Below, piece after piece: positions 11,862 to 23,115 of a stretch of 64,000 nt of DNA. The first letter of the stretch is position 1. Every line of letters begins with the position of its first letter. The translations under genes were made by a program, and so were the position numbers. The notes beneath the pieces are model-generated. The model searched no databases. It saw only the letters and a list, made by a program, of their open reading frames with translations, and was not told the origin of the DNA. The stretch covers positions 1,984,001-2,048,000 of the forward strand of contig JACAAK010000002.1 in the NCBI GenBank assembly GCA_025093985.1. The letters run 5' to 3'. Source of the stretch: Calvatia gigantea. Its lineage: Eukaryota; Basidiomycota; Agaricomycetes; Agaricales; Lycoperdaceae.

Positions 11862-13577
11862 CTATTCGAAAAGCCAGAAAATCGAGGAACGCTCCTGTAT
11901 GTCTCTACTTTTTCCACGAATGGCCCAGATACCCCAGTTGGTCTTTACCATAACTCGAGGATCAAAATCAGCAATCTCCCACTTTTCACTTCCAAACGAG
12001 TTGGGACCAGGAGTGATAACCCATTCAAACTCGCCGGTGACCTGAGGTGCGGCAGAGAGCGAGCGAACATCCCGTTCAACATCCGTTGGCGAGAATCCTG
12101 TGGCGAAGATCGAACATTTGCTGGCGAGGAGCATGGGTAGGACTGGGCCCCACTCAGTCGGTGACGCAATCTGCAACAGTGGCTGACCGTTCTCGTCGAA
12201 AGAATCTGGTGACGGGAAACCAAAACCCGGAGAGAACATAAAGAAAACATCACTGTAGGGGTCCAGCGTGTGCTGGAATTGTGTATGGACGTCGGCATAG
12301 TTGGTTTGCATACCAGTTATCGTGAGTTGAGGAGTGTATGGAACTGTGTACGATGGAACGCCGTATCGCTCAAGCGAGTCTCGTGTACGCTTGAGACGAG
12401 TGATGGGAGCTGGCGTCGGTGGTTCGTACACATTGGGAAGATACTCGGGTTTTTTCTCCGTGAGCTCGGTATTCTTTGCGCTCTCACCCGTGACTCCTGC
12501 TGCAATAGTCGGTGCACCTGAACCGAAAGGTGCGTTGGAAGACTTGACCGCCCCTTCCCTGGGAGGTTTAGGCAGTGAAACCTGAGGTCCGATAAAGAAG
12601 AGGTGAAAGTGGGTCGAAGGGAAAAGCATGGTCAATTGCTCCCATACATGGGGTGGCAAAGAGGACTCGGCGCGTGCCCCGAGGATGAAAATGCGTGCTT
12701 GTGGCTTGCCGACAACAGCCTCTTCTGTCTCCGGTGCACCCGGTTCGACGTGCAGTGTACTCCGAAGGGCTAACGAGAGTTAGTATACATGTATTCTCTC
12801 CGTCGATTATTTAACCTCACCCGCGAGAGACCGGCTACCTTCCGGAGTAAGCCGCTGATTGTTCAGTGTCAGATTGCTGAACTGGTGAAGGGCGCTTCCG
12901 ATAGTGATGGGATAAGTGAGGAGTTTGCTCGCGTGCCGACGTGACCTCTCAGTATCCATGGAGTTGAAGCCTCGCGTATACCAAAAGACATCCCAGTTCG
13001 CGAATGAAACGACTTCTTCATATCCTTGCGGACCTGTTACGAGGGTGAAAAAAATAGTTAGTGAGATTTCCCGAAATCGAGGATTAACCGAACAGGAAAC
13101 TGACCCGGCAGCTCGAACTCGCGAAGTCGCCGACCACTCCTCAAGTCGTGTTCATCCTCGTTGGCTTCTCTCAGACGTTGGCAGTACTTTTGGTGTTCTT
13201 TATCCTCCTTCCAATGTTCCTCCGAGCAATGCGTGGGCCAGCCACAGTCTGGACACTCAAATTTCACCGCGGGGGGTTGTGCTTGTGTATGAGCGTGCAG
13301 GTGCGTGTGGGTGTCTGCGCAGACGGGACATGGAGCAAGCTGCTTGATGGCTTCTCCACGGGCGCGTACTGGGGGAAAGGGAGATCTGGAGAAGTGGATG
13401 GAAGAGGTTGTCCTCGGTAAGGATTGGACCCGCCGCCGCTCGTGTGGTCTGTTCCTTGTTTTTCCTAAGAAAATTGAAGATTAGTCTGCGTTGGTTCGCA
13501 TTGTTTGTATTACGAGGGAGACTGAGGGAGGCAGGACGGAGTAGAAGTGAGCGGGAGACCAAGCGCGGTAAGAGCAT
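11862..13577 (-). CDS. MSS51: MSS51-like mitochondrial zinc-finger protein, with one frame break
   Basis: MSS51 is a mitochondrial protein that in yeast activates COX1 mRNA translation and assists Cox1 assembly. Three exons (13577-13105, 13033-12839, 12769-11862) encode an Arg-rich, acid-free N-terminus fitting a mitochondrial presequence. A conserved FHP-SRSPFPPVRARGEAI segment follows, then a Cys/His zinc-binding region (CPVC, CPDCGWPTHC, a His and a final Cys). The long C-terminal domain contains VVSFANWDVFWYTRGF and FNSMDTERSRRHASKLLTYP. The coding sum is 1,576 nt, one too many. A single extra base near 13391-13400 splits the FHP and SRSPF parts into two frames; without it the protein is 524 residues. 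GLT1 ends 183 bp away on the opposite strand. HIS3 shares the promoter. Confidence 0.85.
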
Positions 13578-13682
13578 TGGGTGCTGCTATTTTCTGAACA
13601 TTTATGATATTCTCCAACTTTTCTGTTGTTCTCTGTTGTCCATCACCTTCAATTTTTACCTCATCCCTCGTCCTCCATCGCC
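13578..13682. promoter_or_regulatory. Bidirectional promoter, MSS51 / HIS3
   Basis: Only 105 bp separate the two start codons, which point away from each other, so both genes must draw on overlapping control sequences. I see no clear TATA box. Confidence 0.6.
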
Positions 13683-14509
13683 ATGGCTGCATCCCGCCAA
13701 GCACATATCTCTCGCAAGACTAGCGAGACCGAAATCGACGTCTTCATCGACCTTGACTGCACCCCAGGCCCCAATGTTAAGCAGACGATTGAGGTTTCCA
13801 CTGGCATTGGGTTCCTCGACCATGTATGATGGTACACTCATTTTTGCTAAACCAAGTTGTGCTTATAGCCCGACATCAGATGTATACCGCTCTCGCAAAA
13901 CATGGCGGCATGTCCCTAACAATGAAGTGCAAAGGAGATCTTTGGATTGACGATCACCACACGGCAGATGAGTAGTAGGCACCATCCATTCGTTCAATCG
14001 GTCCAACCATCGCGACGAACACAGGACAGCGCAATCGCTCTGGGCACGGCCTTCAAACAAGCTCTCGGCGAAGTTCGCGGCATTAGACGATATGGAACAG
14101 GGTTTGCTCCCTTGGACGAGGTCTTTATTAATATATCTTCCACGGTTATCACCCCTTCATCCTTCTTGTCTTCCAGGCACTTTCACGCGCTGTTATCGAC
14201 ATCTGTTCTCGGCCCTTTTGCGTAACCGACCTCGGCCTCAAGCGCGAAAAAATCGGGGACCTCTCCACAGAGATGATTCCTCATATCTTCTACTCATTTG
14301 CCATATCGTCCGGGGTCACCCTCCATGTTGATGTCCTCAGAGGTGAAAACGATCATCATCGGTGTGTCCCACCAAGAGCATCAAGACAACGCACCATCTA
14401 ATATTTCCCCAGCTCCGAATCCGCCTTCAAAGCTCTAGCTTTAGCAATTCGTCAAGCCACTGAACGGACAGGTAGCAACGATGTCCCAAGCACCAAGGGT
14501 GTTTTATAG
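13683..14509 (+). CDS. HIS3: Imidazoleglycerol-phosphate dehydratase
   Basis: This enzyme dehydrates imidazoleglycerol phosphate to imidazoleacetol phosphate, a mid-pathway step of histidine synthesis, and binds Mn. Five exons (13683-13823, 13880-13971, 14030-14120, 14177-14361, 14413-14509) sum to 606 nt, or 201 residues, close to the usual fungal length. Diagnostic motifs are [32 protein letters not shown] (metal-binding His residues), [20 protein letters not shown], and [20 protein letters not shown] then [12 protein letters not shown]. The intron at 13972-14029 has a poor donor (GTAGTA) but is required by the conserved DDHHTADDAIALG reading. The stop lies 76 bp from the convergent M13 gene. 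Confidence 0.96.
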
Positions 14510-14585
14510 ATCAACAGAAGCGAATGTATAGAAAGTCTTGTCTAAGTTCAATGTACAGAATCAGTAGAAAGTATACCTCATCCCT

Positions 14586-17500
14586 TTATCCCCAAAATAT
14601 GCATTGCTTTTCCCGAGGAGGGTTGAGCTTTGCACCACGATGACATTTGAATGCTTCAGCGAACTCGGGAATATTAGATACTGTTCCGTCAACTCGATAC
14701 CGACTCGGGGAATGAGGATCTGTACGGATACGCTGAACCTATACAATCAACCAGTCAGATTAGCCCTGTGTGAGTATTTAGATGTGATACTCGCTGCCGC
14801 AGCTGGCTTCATGGCCCGCGCCCAGATGCGCCCAAAGGCGATGAAGAAGAGTTGTTCCCTGGAATACTTCAGTACCATTAAACATACGGGATTGAACGTA
14901 ATCCTACCTGGTAAATTCCAGTCCGGGTAACAAGTATTCGTTGCCACTTTCCAAGGCATCACTGTATTGCGCCTTCCAGGCCCGGAACGATTGGATCAGG
15001 CCGGTGTCCCCAATGTTTTCGCCGGATGTGCTAATAGAGTTTTACCAGAAAATCGGACAGGTAAAAGGCGCGCTTACAGATTGCCCTGTAAAAACGAACT
15101 GTCAGAAGTCGAGTTCTTGGACCTTAGCTGGGGAGACGCTCGCTTACATTTACATGTATCTTTCCCCCCTTTCCGTCATCGATCGTATATTCTGGAATGC
15201 TGTTAGTTCTCCCGTTCGAGATGCAAGGCAACAAGCGCACCGGAGAACTGTTTAACAATGCAATCCTGCTTAACTTTGAACCCCTCGCTGGTCGAGTTGG
15301 TCCACCACTCTTCAAGTTTGCCCTTCTGGTTATACAGTCGTCCGGCCGAATCAAACGCATGCTGCAAAGCGAAAGATAAGAATAAAAAAGCTCATCCTCG
15401 AAGATAACTACTTGCGGTCAACTCATGCGAAGCAACTTGACCAAAAGCCCCATATGAAAGGTACCCAGGCCTGGAGGATTGTCAGCCTATCCGTTGCAAG
15501 GGTTTGAATTCATGAACCCACCATTCTTGTGAGAAGAAGGGAGGTTGAAGAATACCAGCTGGGAAGACAATCTACCAGAGGTCAGGATAGGCCCATTGAT
15601 ACTGAGATGCAAACCTACCTCATTGGCAGGCGGGTTGAAGTACGCATTGACCATGGAAGGCCACATCTCCCATGACTCCGGGTCTCTACTCTGTTCCAGC
15701 CTCAGCCATCTCTTGAATATTTCGCTGGCTCTACTGAAATTTTAGTTAAGGGGTAACATCACTTCGGGAGACACTAACCGGGCGCTCAGCATGTTTTCGA
15801 AGAAATTGATTTTGTCAATCTTTACGGAGCTATAGTACCTGGCAATGGATTGAGAGCTTTCCGTGTCTGGGGACAAAGGATATCCAACTTTGACGCGTAT
15901 GGCATCAGCCTAGTATGTTGTTAGCTTATGAATTTCGGGAGAAGCGACAGATGTCCACCTTCTCTGCAGCTGCCTTCGCAGATTCCCTGTCCATCCAATC
16001 GATATGGTTGAGAGATGTCTTGAACGTCCTGACAATATTGGTGATAATCTTGGTTCCCTTTTCCCTCGACTCGCCACCAAAGGTCTGATTCACGAAGAAT
16101 CTTCCTGCAGCGAAGCCAAGTGTCTCCTCGACCTTGCCAATGCAATACTCCCCACGGTCACCAACTGCGCCCTTCTTTATGCCAGTCAGAGCCTCTAAGA
16201 GAGTACGTTGTGCTTGCCAAGCATCAGTGTTCATGCTGAGATAGGGCGACAACGCAAGCGCAGCCCTAATCACAAGATATGATTCAATGACCTCGCGGGG
16301 TGTATCATCCAAAATCTCCGCCAAAGATTTCGCGTAGGCAGGATACGTCACAATTATTATGTTCGGGAACCGCCGGGGAGTAAAAGTAGAAAAGTATGTC
16401 GGGAAGTCGATTTGAGGCAAGGCATCGAACAAGACGGACGGCCGGACAGGGTTATAAGTTGCGATTGGATCTTGGAACAAGATATCTCTGCGCAAAATAT
16501 CAGTGGTTTCAACGCCCTACCCTTGCAAACCACGCACAGATCCAAGCTGGCCTTCGCCATTTTCCGTTCGAAATTGACGACCTTCCCTGCGAGCCTGCGG
16601 ATGTCTCTATCCTTGGGGGGTTTATCCTTTCCGCCATCGTCACCACCATCGTCATCACCGTCCCAAGGAGGCCAAGGCCAGGGAGGCCACACCCTTTCAG
16701 TCTTTTCCTTTGCAGAAAAGCTGATTTGCCCGTCGTCGCTGGTAATATCCTCGACTGCATCTTCGTCGTCGCCTTCGTCCAAAATAGTAAGGAAGCGTTC
16801 AACAACAGCCTGGTAGAGCCTTCTGATGGGTTTTTCTTCAAAATACTCCTGATTGAAGGTCAGGCGTCATCCAGAACAGAGTCGTACGAAAATTATCAGG
16901 TACCAACCTTTGATGGAAGACCGAAATCCGGCTGACTGAACCATAATACCATATGGTTGGGGTCGGTTCCAACATCACCTTCAACCTCAAATGAAAATAG
17001 AGAGCCAACACCTGGGACGAAACCAAATCGGTAAACTGGTTAAGAACATAGAACAACCGAAGTCATACCTCGTGAATGAGTAAAGGCAAGCGCCGCTGTT
17101 AATCCTTTGAACTTGTTCGTTCCTTCGGTGGCACTGATATCCGTGTCCTCTCCCCTAAATAGTTTACGGATGGTTCGAACAAAATGTTCCAATGGGGCGC
17201 TTCCAATCTCATCAAGCTGTTCCTCTTTAAGGCAAGAAGAATACATGTCACGAAGTTTCCGGAGAGTCTCCTGGTCGTATGAGTCCTGTGCCAAAGGTGT
17301 CGCCCCTTCCTTTGCCTCCAAAATTTGCTGAATGACCTGCTTATTCTTCTGGGATAATTCCTCGAAGTTACCAAAACTACTCTTGTCGGCAGGCAAGGGA
17401 TGCGCCTTCAACCACCCATTGTCTACGTTTATCAGCAGTAGCTCCTCTTCAAGCTAGGAAAAGAGTATATACTCACTGACATATTCATAGAAGTTCTCAC

Positions 17501-18223
17501 ACGGATCCCGGCTCGCATCCAAACCCGAAAGGATTGATGCGGACAAAACAATACAATGCGACTCCATGCATACTTTCTATTAATATCGTTACTCATGAGA
17601 GCGTCCCAACGATTGACATGGTCCACGAACATACCTCTGGATTTCCAGTAGGTCCCGGAAGGGGGATGGGTTTGGCTGTCTTCGTTACTTTGGCAGTCGT
17701 TGTGACCGTCGCAGTTGTTGTGACTGTGCCAACCCGGGTTGTTGAACCAACTTGGGTAGTTGTCCTTGTCTTGGTCTCCGTCTCAGTGTAGGTCCTCGTC
17801 TCAGTCCCCGGCACAGTCCGGTGCTCGGTCTTCGTGAAGATGTGCGTACTTGTGGTTCCTGGTTTACGGTCACGCTCAAGGCTAAGTCTGTGTTGGGCTC
17901 CAGCGAAGAGTCCAATGAAAACCTGAAAGTTATAAAATTCTATATGCAGTGCTTTGAACTAAGAGTTAGGAGACGCACCGAGCTGACTAACAATAACACC
18001 AACGCGAGAACCAAAAGAATTCTGGTGAGGGGTGTGAGAGGTTCCCGAGCAGCTGCATCAAGACTGTTCGAAAACGACGGCGGTTCCCTAGTGTTTTCCT
18101 CCGCTTCCGGGTCCTGCAAAAGTGGCGCCCGTTCTACATCGTTGAGGAGCCTTAGAACATGATCAACATGCATGCATATCCGTCCCACGCACCATGGTCC
18201 GTTGACGGCCCAGGTTCCGCCAT
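14586..18223 (-). CDS. M13 (neprilysin/ECE-type) membrane zinc endopeptidase
   Basis: M13 peptidases are type II membrane proteins whose large outer domain cleaves peptides. My eighteen-exon model sums to 2,736 nt (911 residues). In order: a short cytoplasmic tail; one membrane helix at about residues 49-69 (ILLVLALVLLLVSSVFIGLF); a Thr-rich stalk with repeated TTT/TET blocks; the peptidase N-domain with DPCENFYEYVNNGWL; an unusual Trp/Pro then Asp/Gly-rich insert; zinc motif HELTH at about 738-742 inside YGAFGQVASHELTHAFDSAG; the third zinc ligand in SGENIGDTG; and a C-terminal CIFWG in place of the family CxxW. Two introns use GC donors (GCGAGT at 14739-14794, GCAAGT at 15362-15415). Exon 15078-15085 is only 8 nt. 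The first exon (18193-18223) is the least certain part; a start at 18173 is an alternative. Confidence 0.93.
15078..15085 (-). other. 8-nt microexon in the M13 peptidase
   Basis: This exon reads GGCAATCT on the minus strand. It is flanked by a TTACAG acceptor and a GTAAGC donor, with introns of 62 and 47 nt on either side. It supplies the GNL of HVNGNLTSGENIGD, a conserved run leading into the zinc ligand Glu. Skipping it shifts the frame. Confidence 0.85.
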
Positions 18224-21065
18224 TCTCGCGACGGATGATACTAGGCCAATATTTATGTGTCAGAAGTGAAACCGACAGTGCTTAAGTAGACGATGGAGAA
18301 CGCGAGCGACCTCGTTGTTAACGTGTGGACGCTGCAAGGTGACCGGATGCTAATGTGTGGCCTCCCTAGGGAATGAGAAACCGGCTCGGCGCGGGTCACA
18401 CGTTCACGTTCATTCGATCAGCGTCATTCGCGTGTTGTGATCTCAAGGCTGATCCAAAACGAGCGCCCCACACAAACGGGTCAACCTCGCGGAATGTTAT
18501 TCCACTAAACGAAAGCAATAGAATTATAGTCAAAAGACGTCTGTAACTGTTGCTGTCGCTTACAAGCTGCAAGCACCGCATACTACTTACTTGCCTCGAG
18601 AACAAGTAATCATTGATGGAAAAACCAGCTCAAGAGTTTCCGTTGAGAGACGTGCATTGATGCTACAGAATGCATTCCCCATGCAGGTATTATAAACTCA
18701 GGTACCTAGTAAATGTTGGACCGGTTAGGCAGACAGGCCGAAAGCTACACAAACCCATATGCTGCATTCATCAGTAAAATGTTAATCCTACCGTGATCTT
18801 TAATCCTCAACGCTAGCTCAAATAAGAAAGCCCACCCCGATCGTCCAAACAACTCCCTCAACTCCGAACCACTTGCTCATTATCAGTTAGTCAGGTTTCG
18901 TTATCTCAGGTTGAAACCGCGTTTTGTGACGAAAACTGACAAGGGGCATCGCGAAGAAAAAGGAATGGTGTAGAATTTCATCCCGAGATGGTAAAGTTAT
19001 GAAGATAGGTGTGATAATTGGCACGAGAATCTTCGGTATTTATCATCATCACAGGGAACGACGCCACTCCCAAACCAGAAACCGCCAGCGTGAATCGGAC
19101 TTCCTGTGGCTAGCTACATAATGAACAAAAAGCCAGTCCTTTGCCTTGTGAGGGCTTGAAATGGGATATATCTCAGCCACCGTACTCAAACGATGTGGAA
19201 GTCAAGAGTGGGGGGGGGGCAAAACTGACTGGTAAATGGGCGCACACGCAGCTGGAAAGATTGGATTTACTCAAACCCGTTTAGCTCTCGACTTCTCCTC
19301 GGAAATTGAGGTTCCGCAGCCCCATACGTTTTAATTGCAGGGACCACATTCCATCTCCATCTCCGCTATTGCTACTTCCCAAAATCTGGAGTGGTATGAA
19401 ATCAACACTATAGCCTAACGAGTGATGACTAGAAGCACACTTTACAAGAAGAAAAAAAAGGAGAGATGAGGGTGAGGGTGCTGAAACTTGCCATGATGCA
19501 AAACAGAAGGAAGTAAGGATACTTCTTGGAAAAGCTGATAATGAAGAGGAAGCTTGCCCTGGCTTTGACAAGTTGTTTTTATTATGGACTAGAAATCAGA
19601 AGGGTAAGTTGGAATCACAATCAATTATGGCACAATAAATCGGGGATGCCCAAAGATAGAATGGAAGATGCATGACAGAAGGTGTCGATCACCATAGAGT
19701 TGGACTGAATTTTGGACGCTCACTCACCCTAAGATGACACCAGCTAAGCAGAAAATCCCCGATAGATACACTTAGGCCTGATTACCTCTCTCGGCAACTT
19801 CACGCACAAAGGGAGATTACATGCCGCAATACTTCCCGAGAGGAGGTTCGCTGACAAAGAAGCCAAGAACCTGGGACTAGCGGAACCGTCACTTTCCGGA
19901 TCAACCTGGTTCAGGATCATACCCCGATATCAGAGGCAGCCACCAGTTATGGGCAAGTCCAAGGAGGGAACTTCCCCAGGATTTCACTGCATCCTGTCCT
20001 CGGGATAGTCTAGGGATCAATAACTCCAGCACCAAGCCGGCAGCTCCCGCCAAGATTGTTGATGTTGGCGGAGAGGAGATGTTTCTCGAGATGTGCTCAT
20101 TGGCGTCAGCTCAGCTTGTTTCCGAAGATAGCTTGTCTCGAGACAGTATGTTAGATTGCCCTTCCATAGGATCTATGAATCAAAGACTTCTCAAGGAGAA
20201 CTTCAGAAGTTCTTGGCCTCCAAGTATACCAACAATTTGATGATGTCAGTCAGGCTGTGCGGTAATATCAAATCAGCCAGCAAACGCCGCTCATCAGACA
20301 TGAGGTTTGACAAAGACGTCTTGTTGACGCACAGGAGGCGACATGGCGAATCGCCACTTGAGCGCTTGAGCGATGGCGATGTTCCACTTCCAATCAATGC
20401 GCAGTCTTCGACACATTTTCCCCTATACGGAATCTCTATAGCCAGTGCTCGATCCTCAGCCGTCTGGCGGTATGGAAGGGCTCACTGCACCGGGCCGGAT
20501 CGTTGTTGGTCCGTCGGGTGCCGCGTGTGGAGAGATACGAAAAGTATCCTGAGAGCACATAATATCCAGAAGCACATAATATCCAGAAGCACGTATGCCA
20601 TAAAGTATATGAAATACATACCACCCCGAGTTCCAGGGGTCATTCGAAAGGGAAGGCTGGAGATCGGCGGGCCCATGCAAGCAGTGTAAACAGGGAACAC
20701 GGTTTCCTGGTTTAGCCCCAGTCTTACAGTGAATAAGGTTTAACATAAAGCAAGAATGCCAGGGAAGGGTAGATCAAAGCTCGAGATCAGGGATGCGAGA
20801 ACGGGGTGGACGAACTCGCAGATGGCCTCGCCGCGAGGGATGCGTTTTGGCCCTCTCGCTGGTCCCCAAGACCGCTGCCGGGAATATCCCTGTCGAGGCA
20901 CTCTTGAGAGGCACAAGCCAACAACATGACATTTCCGGAATGTATTTCAGCACCTAAGATAAGATGTTCGTGAACATTGGTTTCCGGTGGTGACAATGAG
21001 ACTGAGCATTTGGAGGGACTACCTACTGGAATTATCTAATATCACGGGGGCATGTCGCGACACGA
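18224..21065. other. Gene-poor block, 2.8 kb
   Basis: No convincing coding exon was found. It holds a poly-G run near 19207, a 17-bp tandem duplication at 20554-20592, and a 177-codon open frame at 20156-20689 that matches no family I know and is overlapped by open frames on the other strand. Confidence 0.4.
20554..20592. repeat. 17-bp tandem duplication (2.3 copies)
   Basis: The unit AGCACATAATATCCAGA occurs twice without a mismatch, followed by AGCAC. It is a simple local duplication. Confidence 0.9.
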
Positions 21066-22789
21066 TTACTGGGGTGGGCTTTCCTCCTCCGAGTTAGGGG
21101 GCGCTGAGGCGTTGAGGTCACCCACACAAGGGCCACGGCCCTCCTTTTTCATGTCCATATCCCTCCAGAACTTGCAACCTTTTCCTTCGTTCTGAGCACC
21201 AGCATAGCAGGTCCACCAATATTTATCCGTCTTCCCGTCTGTTCTATTCTTCATATCCGGCCTGAGAATCGTTTGAACACCACAGTCGCACTTGGGAATG
21301 CTTTGCGGACGGAAATCAGGCCTGTAGAACCGAAAGGTAATGTTAATCCTGCAATTAGATGGCGAAAATGTAGGCAAATCGGAAGTTCTTGGATCCGCCG
21401 GGTTTATAGCCGAGTCCACTTGGTTCAAGGTAGTCTTGGCCACTGTCGGGCGGAAAATGTCTATTGCAGATTGCGGTGGGATAGCATGTTTGAACTTCTC
21501 TTGGCACGAAGCGTGCATAATTGTTAGCTGCAAGTATCAGATACGGAGATGTTGCAGTTCACAGCGTGTATGGGAATGCCACACATCAGCATGGGAGATT
21601 CTCGAGCGTTGTGAAGAACATTGGCGCACGGAATTATGGGGCAAGGGTATATTAAATGTTCTTGCTTTTCGAGACTCGATTTCATCAGTAGGTATGACCT
21701 CGCGTAGTCGGAACACCCTCTCCGTGCCTAAAACAAAGGGATCAGACGTTTCTCCGCGACCAAGGAATTAATCATACCAAGACTTAAGGAAGCGATAGTG
21801 GGGTAAGGGCCTAGATAAGTGAGTTGGTCGGAGTGAAAACCTACACTCTCCTTTGCTCCTTCGTAACAATTTGAAGCCGCGACATTTGCCCTCCATACTG
21901 GGTCAGTGACACCGGAATCGACCTGCTGATTTCCGCCGTATTCGAGTGGGTATCGTTTCCGCTTGCGGAGCTCCTCATTGACGACCTTCTCTACGATCCT
22001 GCATGCCTGCTCCATCTCTGGGGGAAATTTCTCAGGGGGGTCCGTCATGCGTCCATTATACCTAAATTAAAGTCGCGTTACAATTTATTACGACAGCAAT
22101 GTGGCGTCTTCAGACGATTGGGACGGGTGGGGAGACACGTACCAAAACCGTGCAGCTTCCTGCCATTCAGCCACATCTCGTGCATCTCCACGATCATCAT
22201 CTTCCGACCTAGCATAGAAAGATGTCCGATGCGGACTCTCCACGACACGATCAAATAACCACCACTTGGTGCGTTGCCATTTTTTGGCGGCTTCTATCAT
22301 CGTGTAAAAGAGTCGGCAGGCGAGTTCCGGAGGTAAGACGGAGAGATGAAGTGTACATGGGGTGTGGGCTGCGACCATTGAAGCGGTTGTGAGTGTGAGC
22401 GGAGGTAAGCTTTTGAGTTTCCGCTTGCCCTTATCTGGAGAAGGCGGCGGTTGCAGAATTGTCATGAGGTCCAAGGGAGGTTTAGAACGTGGTGGGCCTT
22501 TGGAATTTGGTTTGATCACTGAGCTTGATGATCCCTCTGAGGTTTGAGTGAAGTTTCTTCGTTCTGCTGGTGGCATTTTCGACTTGTCAAGCCACCCATC
22601 GAGCGTCGATTTTTTCCTCCGTTTTTGCTTTTCCCCGTTTCTATTCTCGTCTAGAATATTGGCAGCACATTGTACATCACCGTCTGCGAGAACAAGTGCT
22701 TCTAAAATCGCTTCATGATCAACGGCACGATCAAGTAAGCTAGAGACGAGGGCAATGAGCATTTCTGTATCATCGTGGTGGTGGTCCAT
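21066..22789 (-). CDS. AlkB-family 2OG-Fe(II) oxygenase with CUE and GRF domains
   Basis: AlkB dioxygenases oxidatively remove alkyl groups from DNA or RNA bases. Four exons (22789-22143, 22061-21778, 21727-21630, 21527-21066) sum to 1,491 nt, or 496 residues. An N-terminal CUE-like domain (about residues 5-50, MLIALVSSLLDRAVDHEAIL then CAANIL) should bind ubiquitin. A basic linker follows. The oxygenase core has GFHSDQLTYLGPYPTIASLS (Fe ligands His and Asp of HxD), MHASCQEKFKHAIPP (second His), and CRINITFRFYRP with the two 2OG-binding Arg. A C-terminal GRF zinc finger follows (KCDCG, YWWTCYAG, GCKFW), which in other proteins binds single-stranded nucleic acid. An in-frame Met 24 codons upstream (22861) exists but would add an unlikely hydrophobic leader. 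I infer an alkylation-repair role linked to ubiquitin; the substrate is unknown. Confidence 0.9.
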
Positions 22790-23115
22790 TGCGCTCAACG
22801 CTGACAAAGGGACACAGGGCGGGAATGGGATGACTACATATATCCACATATTTATATCCATGATCCGCAGTATCTAGTGCTGAGCCTGTTGCAACTTGCC
22901 GAGTTCCCAGGAGTTCATACCCAACACCTCTGCTTTACCCGACAACTCACGATGCAAAAAACAACTTCCGGGGGCACCGCTGAGAAAATGCAGATGCCTA
23001 TCCGAGATACTTTTGGTCGGGGACAGGCTAGGGATTCCGGTAGTGTTTCTAACACAGCTCTTCGGCTTCGGGTACGCCTCTATTTCTTTATTGTTATGAC
23101 ACAGATCACTGATTT
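22790..23115. promoter_or_regulatory. Divergent promoter region, AlkB gene / Xaa-Pro peptidase
   Basis: 326 bp between two outward-pointing start codons. No specific site recognised. Confidence 0.45.

Noticed and set aside
19880..19990. Possible TPP-riboswitch-like or other structured RNA (GGATCA, CCTGG, AGGATCAT on the plus strand)
   Set aside because: The spacing loosely resembles a TPP riboswitch 3' half, but the CUGAGA box and the GCGAAAGGA junction are absent, and no thiamine gene is adjacent.
20156..20689. 177-codon open frame in the gene-poor block
   Set aside because: Composition is not protein-like, it spans the 17-bp duplication, and the opposite strand is also open.
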